Assembly: GCF_030064675.1 (NCBI RefSeq) | Contig: NZ_CP116413.1 | Span: forward strand, 5,116,001-5,180,000 | Length of the DNA: 64,000 nt | Source: Crossiella sp. CA-258035 | GTDB lineage: Bacteria > Actinomycetota > Actinomycetes > Mycobacteriales > Pseudonocardiaceae | Direction of reading: 5' to 3' | Part shown: positions 1 to 6,798 of the stretch, piece by piece | Position numbering within the stretch: position 1 is the first letter of the stretch | Layout: each line of letters begins with the position of its first letter | Program-made: the position numbers and the translations under genes | The notes under the pieces: generated by a model | What the model was told of the DNA's origin: nothing | The model's input: the letters and a program-made list of their open reading frames with translations, nothing else | Databases searched by the model: none

Positions 1-1052
1 GTGCCGTCGGGTTCGAGCACCCGCAGGCCCAGCGCCAGCGCGCGGGCGCGCAGCTCGGGGTGGGTGGTGATCAGCTCGCCGAGCCGGGCGCCGCCCGCGG
101 TGAGCGCGATCAGCTCGGGCACGGTCTGCAGCTGCGCCTCCGGGTAGAGCAGCACCCGCTGGTGGTCCGGCTGGCCGGTCTGCTCCTTGACCCGGAGCTG
201 GTGGGCCAGGAACTGGTGCTCGTAGATCACCGCCACCGGGGCCAGGCCCCTGCCCTCCGGCGCGAAGTACAGCCGGGCGACCTCCTCGTTGGCCAGGCCC
301 TGGCTGGTCAGCCAGGGTTTGATCCGGTCGGCCAGCCGCAGCGCCTCGGCCTCGGTCACCGGCACCTGGTTGTTGTTGGCCACGAAGGCGATCAGGCCGA
401 GGTAGACCCCGGCCGAGTTGGACCAGCACACGTCCGAGCTCTGCGCGAGCACCCGGTTGCCGTTGGCCGGTCCGAGCTCCCGCCAGCTGGTGCCGGCGTC
501 CATCAGCCGGACGAACTCCGGCATGACCAGGTTGTAGTAGTAGTCCTGCCTGCCGTCCGCGCTGTCCTGTTTGCTGGCGGCCTTGCGGGTGGCCAGGCCC
601 TCGGCGTAGTTGCGGAAGGTGGCCAGCACCAGTGGGCTGAAGAACGGCTTGTACACCTTGAAGTACTGCCGGTCCCGCTGCCGCTGGTCGCGGATGATCT
701 TGGCTGCGGGCTGGCCGGAGGGGAAGACGAAATCGTAGGCACTGACGTCGTTGTTGGCGATGTCGCGCGAACCGGCCTTGGTCAGGTGCACCTGGATGCC
801 GTGCCGCATCAGGATCCGCCGGACCTGCTCGTCGGCGAAGAACTCCGACTTGGAGGCGAGCTTGCCCTCCAGCACCACCGTCCGGTTGAACGGCAGCGTG
901 ATCGTGCCGGAGACCACCAGCGAGACTGTGCCCGAAAGGGCGATCAGCGCGGCTGTCCAGAAGGGCACCAGGAACCGGCGCCGCCGGAAGGCCGAGCGGG
1001 GCGGATCGACTATGCGCAGGGCCGGGTCGTCGGTCGTTGTCTGGTTCGCCAC
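1..1052 (-). CDS. membrane-anchored extracellular protein, solute-binding-like (partial, C-terminus outside window)
   Basis: Open frame read leftwards from about 1052 and running off the window edge without a stop (about 350 residues visible). Two in-frame GTG codons lie at 1055 and 1052; a GGGGGAG Shine-Dalgarno sequence sits about 6 bases before the second, so I take 1052. The protein starts with a short basic cytoplasmic tail (AFRRRRF), then one hydrophobic segment at about residues 33-53, then a long soluble part with many Lys/Asp/Tyr. The layout suggests a single-pass anchored extracytoplasmic domain, perhaps of the solute-binding type found beside VWA proteins in actinomycetes. That family call is a guess; the membrane topology is well supported. 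Confidence 0.6.
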   Translation of the reverse strand, partial: MANQTTTDDPALRIVDPPRSAFRRRRFLVPFWTAALIALSGTVSLVVSGTITLPFNRTVVLEGKLASKSEFFADEQVRRILMRHGIQVHLTKAGSRDIANNDVSAYDFVFPSGQPAAKIIRDQRQRDRQYFKVYKPFFSPLVLATFRNYAEGLATRKAASKQDSADGRQDYYYNLVMPEFVRLMDAGTSWRELGPANGNRVLAQSSDVCWSNSAGVYLGLIAFVANNNQVPVTEAEALRLADRIKPWLTSQGLANEEVARLYFAPEGRGLAPVAVIYEHQFLAHQLRVKEQTGQPDHQRVLLYPEAQLQTVPELIALTAGGARLGELITTHPELRARALALGLRVLEPDG

Positions 1053-1055
1053 CAC

Positions 1056-1419
1056 GAACTCCCCCAGGGATTCGACAGTCCCGGCAGTGCGTCGCGGAAC
1101 CGGAGCCGAACGTTACGCGTCGACTTCCGGAAGTGTCAGGAACTTCAGACGGCCCGGTGTGCGCTCCGCCGAGGCGCCGCGGGCCAGCCGGGGCGCGATC
1201 AGCAGACCACCCAGGTGCCACAGACCGCGGGCGCGGTGGACCGGGTCGAGGTGGCGGGCACGCGGCGCGGAATGAGCAGTCGACCGCGCAGGAGATCCTG
1301 GAGCTCTTCTCCTCGCTCCACAATGGACAGACAGCGGGTCAGGAACATCGTGCTGCGGCTGCACGCGGAGGGCGCCAAGCACGACTGTTGCCCGGCCGGT
1401 GAACAGCAGCAACCCCTTG
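1056..1419. other. intergenic stretch, no convincing gene
   Basis: About 360 bases between the start of the partial membrane protein and the stop of the cytosine deaminase. Short open frames exist on both strands, and the minus strand has a stretch ending in LTLPEVDA with protein-like composition, but no frame carries a recognisable domain or a ribosome binding site. It may hold a decayed gene end plus the promoter of the leftward gene. Confidence 0.4.
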
Positions 1420-1863
1420 CTAGTCCACCCCGATGTCCTCGTGCCACAGCTCCGGGTTCGCCGCGATGAACTCCGTCATCAGCGCCACGCACTCCGGATC
1501 GTCCAGCAGCGTCACCCGCACCCCGTGCTCCGCCAGCCACTCGTGCTGACCGGTGAAGGTGCGGGACTCGCCGACCACCAGGTTGCTGATGCCGAACTGG
1601 CGGATCAGGCCCGAGCAGTACCAGCACGGGGACAGCGTGGTGACCATGGTGGTGCCCCGGTAGCTGGACTGGCGGCCGGCGTTGCGGAAGGCGGCGGTCT
1701 CGCCGTGGGTGGAGGCGTCACCGTCCTGGACGCGGCGGTTGTGGCCGCGGCCGAGCAGGGTGCCGTCCGCGCCGAAGAGGGCGGCCCCGATCGGGATGCC
1801 GCCCTCGGCCAGACCGGCGCGGGCCTCCTCGACCGCGACCGCCAGCATCTCCTGCGGGGTCAC
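1420..1863 (-). CDS. cytosine deaminase, yeast Fcy1-like
   Basis: 147-residue zinc-dependent deaminase of the CDA fold. Visible motifs are the HGE proton-shuttle site (H53, E55) and the zinc-binding TTLSPCWYC (C80, C83). The C-terminal part, with VVGE and a final EDIG, follows the small fungal-type cytosine deaminase that converts cytosine to uracil, and not the large CodA amidohydrolase. The start is a GTG at 1863 whose last bases overlap the TGA of the upstream oxygenase-family gene (GTGA), so the two are translationally coupled. A role in pyrimidine salvage is known for the family; a dedicated link to the oxygenase is inferred only from coupling. Another small-molecule amine substrate is possible. 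Confidence 0.82.
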   Translation of the reverse strand: MTPQEMLAVAVEEARAGLAEGGIPIGAALFGADGTLLGRGHNRRVQDGDASTHGETAAFRNAGRQSSYRGTTMVTTLSPCWYCSGLIRQFGISNLVVGESRTFTGQHEWLAEHGVRVTLLDDPECVALMTEFIAANPELWHEDIGVD

Positions 1864-3044
1864 GGCTTGCCGTCGCCGTGGGCGGCGCGGAGCACCTCGA
1901 CGTAGGCCTTGCGGGCGGCGTGGCCGTGCACGGCCTGCGCGGTGCGGAAGGCCGGGATGCGCCGGTAGGTCAGCTCGGCCAGGGTGTTCACCGCACCCGC
2001 CACCCGGACCAGTGCGCGGGCGACCGGGTCGTCGGGCATGCCGAGGGAGTCGGCGCTGGCCGGGCCGATCACGATCCGGCTGATCGCGGTGTGCACGCGT
2101 TCGGCCCAGCGGGCGCGCAGGGCGCTCTGGTCGGGGCGGGGGCGCTGGTAGGCCGCGCGCAGGTCGGCGGCCAGGGTGCGGGAGTCCTCGTCCGGGATCA
2201 GCTCGGTGGCGGCCTGTTCCCAGAGGTGTTGCCAGGCTTCGGCTTCGTCGGCGGGGAGCATGTCCTCCTCGATGCCGACCAGCCAGCCGACGTAGCGCCA
2301 CAGGTGCAGGATGTCGGCGCGTTCCTGTGCGGTGTAACGGATGCCGAGGACCTGGGTGGCCTCCATGACGCCCAGGGAGAACATCAGGGTGAGCTGGTTG
2401 GCCTGGGCGTCGTTGAGCGGCTGGTCCCAGGCGGCCAGGTCCCAGTCGCCGCGGCGCAGCAGCACGTCGCGGATGTGCGCGTGCACCAGGCGGACCCGCA
2501 GCGCGGCCGCGTAGCCGGCGCCGCCGCGGACCAGGCTGCCCGGGGTGCTCACGTCCAGCCACCAGCTGGCGGTGTTGAGCACCCGGCGGCTGGTGGCCTT
2601 GCCGGTCTGGCCGGTGGAGGTCAGCGTCTTGCACACCCGTAAGGAGTGGAAGCCGACCACCAGGTAGACATCGCAGAGGGTGAACGCGGCCAGCTTGCCG
2701 CCGCGGCTGACCGCCTCCGCGCCGCGGCGCAGCCGCTGCTGGTCCACCCAGGCGGGGGTGCGCTCCACCGCGCGGAAGAACGCGACCAGCTCCTCCGGCG
2801 GGTTCTCGATCGAGTCGATGCCGTCCTGGCAGGCCCGGGTGAACAGCTCGCGGCCCTCGCCTTTGAGCCGGTGCATCATCGCGACCAGGCCGTCGCCGAG
2901 GGCGTCGACGGTGGTGGCTCGGTGTCGCAGGTGGGCCAGCCGCTCCGCACTCGGGGTGCGCGCGGAGTGTCCGCGACGGGCGGCGGTGGTCCGGAACGCG
3001 CTGTTGGTCAACGCGGCGGTGTGGTCCAGACTGACCGTCGTCAT
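1860..3044 (-). CDS. oxygenase MpaB / rubber oxygenase (Lcp) family, DUF2236
   Basis: 394-residue helical protein with the hallmark RLVHAHIRDVLL segment of the DUF2236 family, which includes latex-clearing protein Lcp and fungal MpaB, b-type haem oxygenases cleaving carbon-carbon double bonds. No signal peptide is seen, so a cytoplasmic or membrane-associated location is likely. The ATG at 3044 is chosen because GAGGAG lies 6 bases upstream; the frame is open further upstream but lacks such a site. The stop overlaps the GTG of the cytosine deaminase. The substrate is unknown, since most bacterial members are uncharacterised. Confidence 0.78.
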   Translation of the reverse strand: MTTVSLDHTAALTNSAFRTTAARRGHSARTPSAERLAHLRHRATTVDALGDGLVAMMHRLKGEGRELFTRACQDGIDSIENPPEELVAFFRAVERTPAWVDQQRLRRGAEAVSRGGKLAAFTLCDVYLVVGFHSLRVCKTLTSTGQTGKATSRRVLNTASWWLDVSTPGSLVRGGAGYAAALRVRLVHAHIRDVLLRRGDWDLAAWDQPLNDAQANQLTLMFSLGVMEATQVLGIRYTAQERADILHLWRYVGWLVGIEEDMLPADEAEAWQHLWEQAATELIPDEDSRTLAADLRAAYQRPRPDQSALRARWAERVHTAISRIVIGPASADSLGMPDDPVARALVRVAGAVNTLAELTYRRIPAFRTAQAVHGHAARKAYVEVLRAAHGDGKP

Positions 3045-3268
3045 GCCAGGCTCCTCGCAGGGGGTCGGGGGCCGATCATCTCCCCGGATTCTCACTCGTG
3101 CCGGGCAGGTTTCGCCAGGGTTTGCCCGGTCTCGGTTAGGAATCTCCCAGCTTTGTCCGGACCCCTTCGCGACACGGACCCGGGTTCTCGTTGCGGGCCA
3201 AGCGAAACCGCGCGGGGACCGTCCAACTCGGACTTCCCGCGTGTTCAGCCAGGCACTCTGCGTATCCT

Positions 3269-3874
3269 TCACAGCCAGCCGCGGTCGGCCGCGGCGCGCA
3301 CCGCCTCGATCCGGTTGCGGGTGCCGGTCTTCTGGATCGCCGAGGACAGGTAGTTGCGCACCGTGCTCTCCGAGAGGAACAGCTGGGCGGCCAGGTCGGC
3401 CACGGTGGCCCCGTCCGCGGCGGCGGCCAGCAGCTCGCGTTCCCGCTCGGTGAGCGGGTTCGGCCCCGAGCGCAGCGCCGCGGCGGCCAGTCCGGGGTCG
3501 ATGACCTGCTCACCGGCCAGGATCCGGCGGATCGCGACGGCCAGCTGCTCCACCGGGCCGTCCTTGACCAGGAACCCGCTGGCCCCGGCCTCCATGGCCC
3601 GGCGCAGGTAGCCGGGGCGGCCGAAGGTGGTGACGATCAAGACCCGGCAGGACGGTAGCTGTTCGCGCAGGTCAGCGGCGGCCTCCAGACCGCTGCGGCC
3701 GGGCATCTCGATGTCCAGCACGGCGATGTCCGGGCGGGTCTCCAGCGCCTTGGGCAGTACCTCGTCGCCGGTGGCGGCCTCGGCCACCACCTCGATGTCC
3801 TCCTCAAGGCCGAGCAGCAGGGCCAGCGCGCCGCGCATCATGCCCTGGTCCTCGGCCAGCAGCACCCTGATCAC
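3269..3874 (-). CDS. two-component response regulator, NarL/DesR type
   Basis: 201 residues: an N-terminal receiver domain (acidic pair in LLAED, phospho-acceptor in AVLDIEMPG, conserved Lys in FLVKDGP) and a C-terminal LuxR-type helix-turn-helix (PLTERERELL, then STVRNYLSSAIQKTG). It is last in an ABC ATPase-permease-kinase-regulator operon and starts at a GTG overlapping the kinase stop, so the pair is made together. It most likely controls its own ABC exporter genes in response to the kinase, as in DesKR- or LiaRS-like systems; the signal is unknown. Confidence 0.9.
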   Translation of the reverse strand: MIRVLLAEDQGMMRGALALLLGLEEDIEVVAEAATGDEVLPKALETRPDIAVLDIEMPGRSGLEAAADLREQLPSCRVLIVTTFGRPGYLRRAMEAGASGFLVKDGPVEQLAVAIRRILAGEQVIDPGLAAAALRSGPNPLTERERELLAAAADGATVADLAAQLFLSESTVRNYLSSAIQKTGTRNRIEAVRAAADRGWL

Positions 3875-5010
3875 GACGCCTCCCCGGTCGGCAGGCTCAC
3901 CCGCAGCGTGAAACCCGCGGCGTTGCCCTGGGCGAGGAGCTCGCCACCGGCGGCGCGCACCCGTTCGGCCAGTCCGCGCAGCCCGTTGCCCTCGGCGACC
4001 GCGTCACCCGGCTCGTGCGGACCGCTGCCTGGGCCGCCCGCCCAGCCGTCCCCGTCGTCGGTGACGCTCAGCTCCACCCGTTCCTCCAGTTGCCGCAGCT
4101 CGATCACGCACCGCCGGGCCCGCGCGTGCCGGAGCACGTTGGTGACACCTTCCCGCACCACCCAGCCCAGCAGCGCGCCCGCCTCCCCCGGCAGGTCCCG
4201 CGGCTCGGGCAGCTCCGCGGCCACCCCGGCCGCGGTGAGCGCCGCCCGCGCCCCGGCCAGCTCCTCGGCCAGGCTTGGCGCGCGGTAGCCGGTGACCGCC
4301 TGCCGCACCTCCAAGAGCGCCCGCCGCCCCACCGTCTCGATGTCGGCGGCCTGCTCCCCCGCCGCGGCCGGGTCGCGCGGGATCAGCCGCCGCACCGCCT
4401 CCGCCTTGACCACCACCAGGGAGAGCGTGTGGCCGAGCAGGTCGTGCAGGTCCCTGGCGAAGCGCAGCCGTTCCCTGGTGACCGCGGTGTGCGCCAGCTC
4501 CTCCCTGGCCGCCTCCAGCTCGCGGACCGCGCCGCCCAGCCGCAGCACTACGAAGGTCAGCATGCCGGCCAGGAAGGTGAGGAAGGCGCCGATCACGATC
4601 TGCGCGGCGTCGCTGCCCACCCACGCGCCGAGCAGGTGCACCACCACCACACCGGCCACGTTCACCAGCGGCGCGCCGTACTCGACGGTGATCAGCGACC
4701 AGACCGCGAACACGAACGGCATCGGCAGGTACCAGAACTCGCCGAGCTTCGTCGCGAACACCAAGGCGATCGCGGTGAGCAGCACGGCCAGCGCGATGGA
4801 CGGCCAGCGCGGGCCGCGCCGTTCCAGCAGCAGCCACACCGCGGCCGCGTAGGCCAGCGCGAACACCCCGAGCGCGGTGGCGCCCAGGGTGTCGGCGCGC
4901 AGCGCAGGCAGCAGCAGGGAGGCCAGCCAGGGCAGCATCACCACCGGTGGCAGCTGACCGTGGATCGGGTCGGTCACCGGCCTCGTGCGCATGCCCGCAC
5001 CGTAGATCAT
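3871..5010 (-). CDS. sensor histidine kinase, DesK/NarX type (HisKA_3)
   Basis: 379 residues. The first half is a bundle of about five or six membrane helices with almost no extracellular loop, followed by a coiled-coil linker, the HisKA_3 phospho-acceptor motif RFARDLHDLLGHTLS, and an ATPase domain (EGVTNVLRHA N-box, DDGDGW and NGLRGL G-boxes). Little extracellular sequence suggests sensing within the membrane or through the partner ABC transporter. The ATG at 5010 overlaps the permease stop as ATGA, which fixes the start although the frame is open much further upstream. Confidence 0.9.
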   Translation of the reverse strand: MIYGAGMRTRPVTDPIHGQLPPVVMLPWLASLLLPALRADTLGATALGVFALAYAAAVWLLLERRGPRWPSIALAVLLTAIALVFATKLGEFWYLPMPFVFAVWSLITVEYGAPLVNVAGVVVVHLLGAWVGSDAAQIVIGAFLTFLAGMLTFVVLRLGGAVRELEAAREELAHTAVTRERLRFARDLHDLLGHTLSLVVVKAEAVRRLIPRDPAAAGEQAADIETVGRRALLEVRQAVTGYRAPSLAEELAGARAALTAAGVAAELPEPRDLPGEAGALLGWVVREGVTNVLRHARARRCVIELRQLEERVELSVTDDGDGWAGGPGSGPHEPGDAVAEGNGLRGLAERVRAAGGELLAQGNAAGFTLRVSLPTGEAS

Positions 5011-5735
5011 GCCTGCCGTCCCCCACGCTGGTATGCGTAGACCGCGAAGCCCGCGGCCAGTGCCAGCCACCCGATCAGGATGCCGATCCCGGCCGCCGAG
5101 GGCCCCTGCTCGAAGACCACCCGCCAGGACAGGTCGGCGTAGCGGTTGGTCGGGGTGTAGCGGGCCAGCTCGGCCAGCCAGTCCGGGAAGGCGGCCAGCG
5201 GCATCCACAGTCCGCCCAGCAGCGACAGTCCGATGTAGACGAAGATGCCGGCCAGCTGGGCCACCCGGACCGAGAGCAGGTAGCCGATGGCGATACCGGC
5301 CGCGGCGAAGGGCGCGGTGCCCAGCCACAGCAGGCCCACCACGGCCAGCCAGCGGCCAGCGGACAGCTGCACGTCGTTGACCAGCACCCCGGCCAGGCAG
5401 ACCGAGAGCACCGGCGGCAGCGCCAGCAGCATTGAGATCAGCACCCTGCCCAGCACGATCCGCAACGGGGACAACGGGGTCAGCCGCAGCTGCCGCAGCC
5501 AGCCCATGGCCCGGTCCTCGGCCACGCCGATGCTGCTGTTGAGCACGCCGCTGATCGCGCCGAAGGCGGACATGCTGATCATGGTGTAGAGCGCGGCCTG
5601 CGTGGGGTCCTGGCCGATGGCCACGTTGAGGTTGTTGAACACCACGTACATGATCAGCGGAGTGAGCACGCTCATGAACAGGAACCCGGTGTCCCGGCCC
5701 AGGCGCTTGCACTCGATGAGGATGTAGCCCAGCAT
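5007..5735 (-). CDS. ABC-2 type transporter permease
   Basis: 242 residues with six hydrophobic helices and the ABC-2 pattern: an amphipathic start (ECKRLGRDTGFLF), a central conserved segment AEDRAMGWLRQLRLTPLSP before helix 3, and a C-terminal GGLWMP turn. It pairs with the ATPase immediately upstream (stop and start share one base as TGATG) to form a DrrAB-like exporter of drugs, lipids or peptides. The following kinase start overlaps its stop, consistent with a self-regulated exporter. Confidence 0.88.
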   Translation of the reverse strand: MLGYILIECKRLGRDTGFLFMSVLTPLIMYVVFNNLNVAIGQDPTQAALYTMISMSAFGAISGVLNSSIGVAEDRAMGWLRQLRLTPLSPLRIVLGRVLISMLLALPPVLSVCLAGVLVNDVQLSAGRWLAVVGLLWLGTAPFAAAGIAIGYLLSVRVAQLAGIFVYIGLSLLGGLWMPLAAFPDWLAELARYTPTNRYADLSWRVVFEQGPSAAGIGILIGWLALAAGFAVYAYQRGGRQA

Positions 5736-6628
5736 CAGACGGCCGTCCGATCTTGCGCGGTGAGGGCCATGAAAGCCTCCTCCAGTCCGGCTCCGGTCAC
5801 TTCCAGTTCGTGGATCGCGCCGATCTCGGCCAGCCCCCGCACGGTGGCGTCGGAGTCGGCGCAGCTCAGATGGGCGCGGCCGCCGCGCATGGCCACCGAG
5901 AGCACCCCGGGCAGCCGGTGCAGCTGCGCCGGGTTGAGCCCGCGCGGGTCCAGGGACACCGTGGTCCCGCCGACCTGGCGGCGCAGCTCGTCCGGGGTGG
6001 CATCGGCCAGCGTGCGGCCCGCCGAGATCACCACCACCCGGTCCGCGTTCTCCTGCACCTCCTCCAGGTAGTGGCTGGAGAACAGCACGGTCCGGCCGCG
6101 GGCGGCGAAGGCCCGCAGGTAGGACCAGAACTCGCGGCGGTGCTCGACGTCAAGCGCGGTGGTGGGTTCGTCGAGCACCACCAGCTCCGGGTCACCGGCC
6201 ATGGCCAGCGCGAACTGCACCCGACGCGCCTGCCCCCCGGACAGGGCGTCGGCCTTGCGCGTGGCCAGGTCGGTGAGCCCGGCGAGTCCCAGCACTTCGG
6301 CCAGCGGCAGTGGAGAGGGATAGGCGCGCCGGACGAAGTCGACAAGCTCGCCCACGGTGACCCGCGGGATGAGCTTGGCGTCCTGAGGCAGCACGCCGAC
6401 CCGGCCGGCCCTGATCGCCGACTCCGGGGTGCCGCCGAACAGCCTGACCTGCCCGGAGTCCGGGGCCAGCAGACCGAGCATCAAGTTGATCGTGGTCGAC
6501 TTCCCGGCGCCGTTGGGACCGAGCAGTGCCACGGTCTGCCCGGTGGGCACGCTCAGGTCGACGCCGTTGACCGCCCGGACCGGCCCGTAGGCCTTGGTCA
6601 CCGCGGTCAGCTGGACTGCCTCGTTCAT
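5735..6628 (-). CDS. ABC transporter ATP-binding protein, DrrA-like
   Basis: 297 residues. Walker A GPNGAGKST, signature LSGGQARRVQ, Walker B VVLDEPTTALD and the switch histidine in FSSHYLEE are all intact. I use the ATG at 6628; the open frame continues 22 codons upstream but without a better ribosome site. First gene of a four-gene operon (ATPase, permease, kinase, regulator), divergent from the GH101 gene. It powers the ABC-2 permease; the substrate is unknown. Confidence 0.9.
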   Translation of the reverse strand: MNEAVQLTAVTKAYGPVRAVNGVDLSVPTGQTVALLGPNGAGKSTTINLMLGLLAPDSGQVRLFGGTPESAIRAGRVGVLPQDAKLIPRVTVGELVDFVRRAYPSPLPLAEVLGLAGLTDLATRKADALSGGQARRVQFALAMAGDPELVVLDEPTTALDVEHRREFWSYLRAFAARGRTVLFSSHYLEEVQENADRVVVISAGRTLADATPDELRRQVGGTTVSLDPRGLNPAQLHRLPGVLSVAMRGGRAHLSCADSDATVRGLAEIGAIHELEVTGAGLEEAFMALTAQDRTAV

Positions 6629-6735
6629 GGCACCAACCGTATTTTCTGGCGTTTCCGCAGGTAAGAGTGCTTTGTCCAGCGTTGGCCAGTACACATGTCC
6701 CGACCCGGCTTTGTTCAGTCCTGATTGATTGAGTG

Positions 6736-6764
6736 TTGACTAATGATGTTTAGCGCCATAGAAC
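6736..6764 (+). promoter_or_regulatory. candidate promoter of the GH101 gene
   Basis: In the AT-richer divergent intergenic region, TTGACT (6736-6741) is followed 17 bases later by TAGAAC (6759-6764), a fair sigma-70-like pair about 35 bases before the GH101 start. The -10 is imperfect. Confidence 0.35.
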
Positions 6765-6798
6765 AAGCACATTCGCGCAGTCGATCGTGGAGGTGCCC

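Noticed and set aside
60-1469. 469-codon plus-strand open frame across the left edge
   Set aside because: Low-complexity composition typical of an antisense shadow; the minus strand encodes the well-behaved partial membrane protein and the deaminase.
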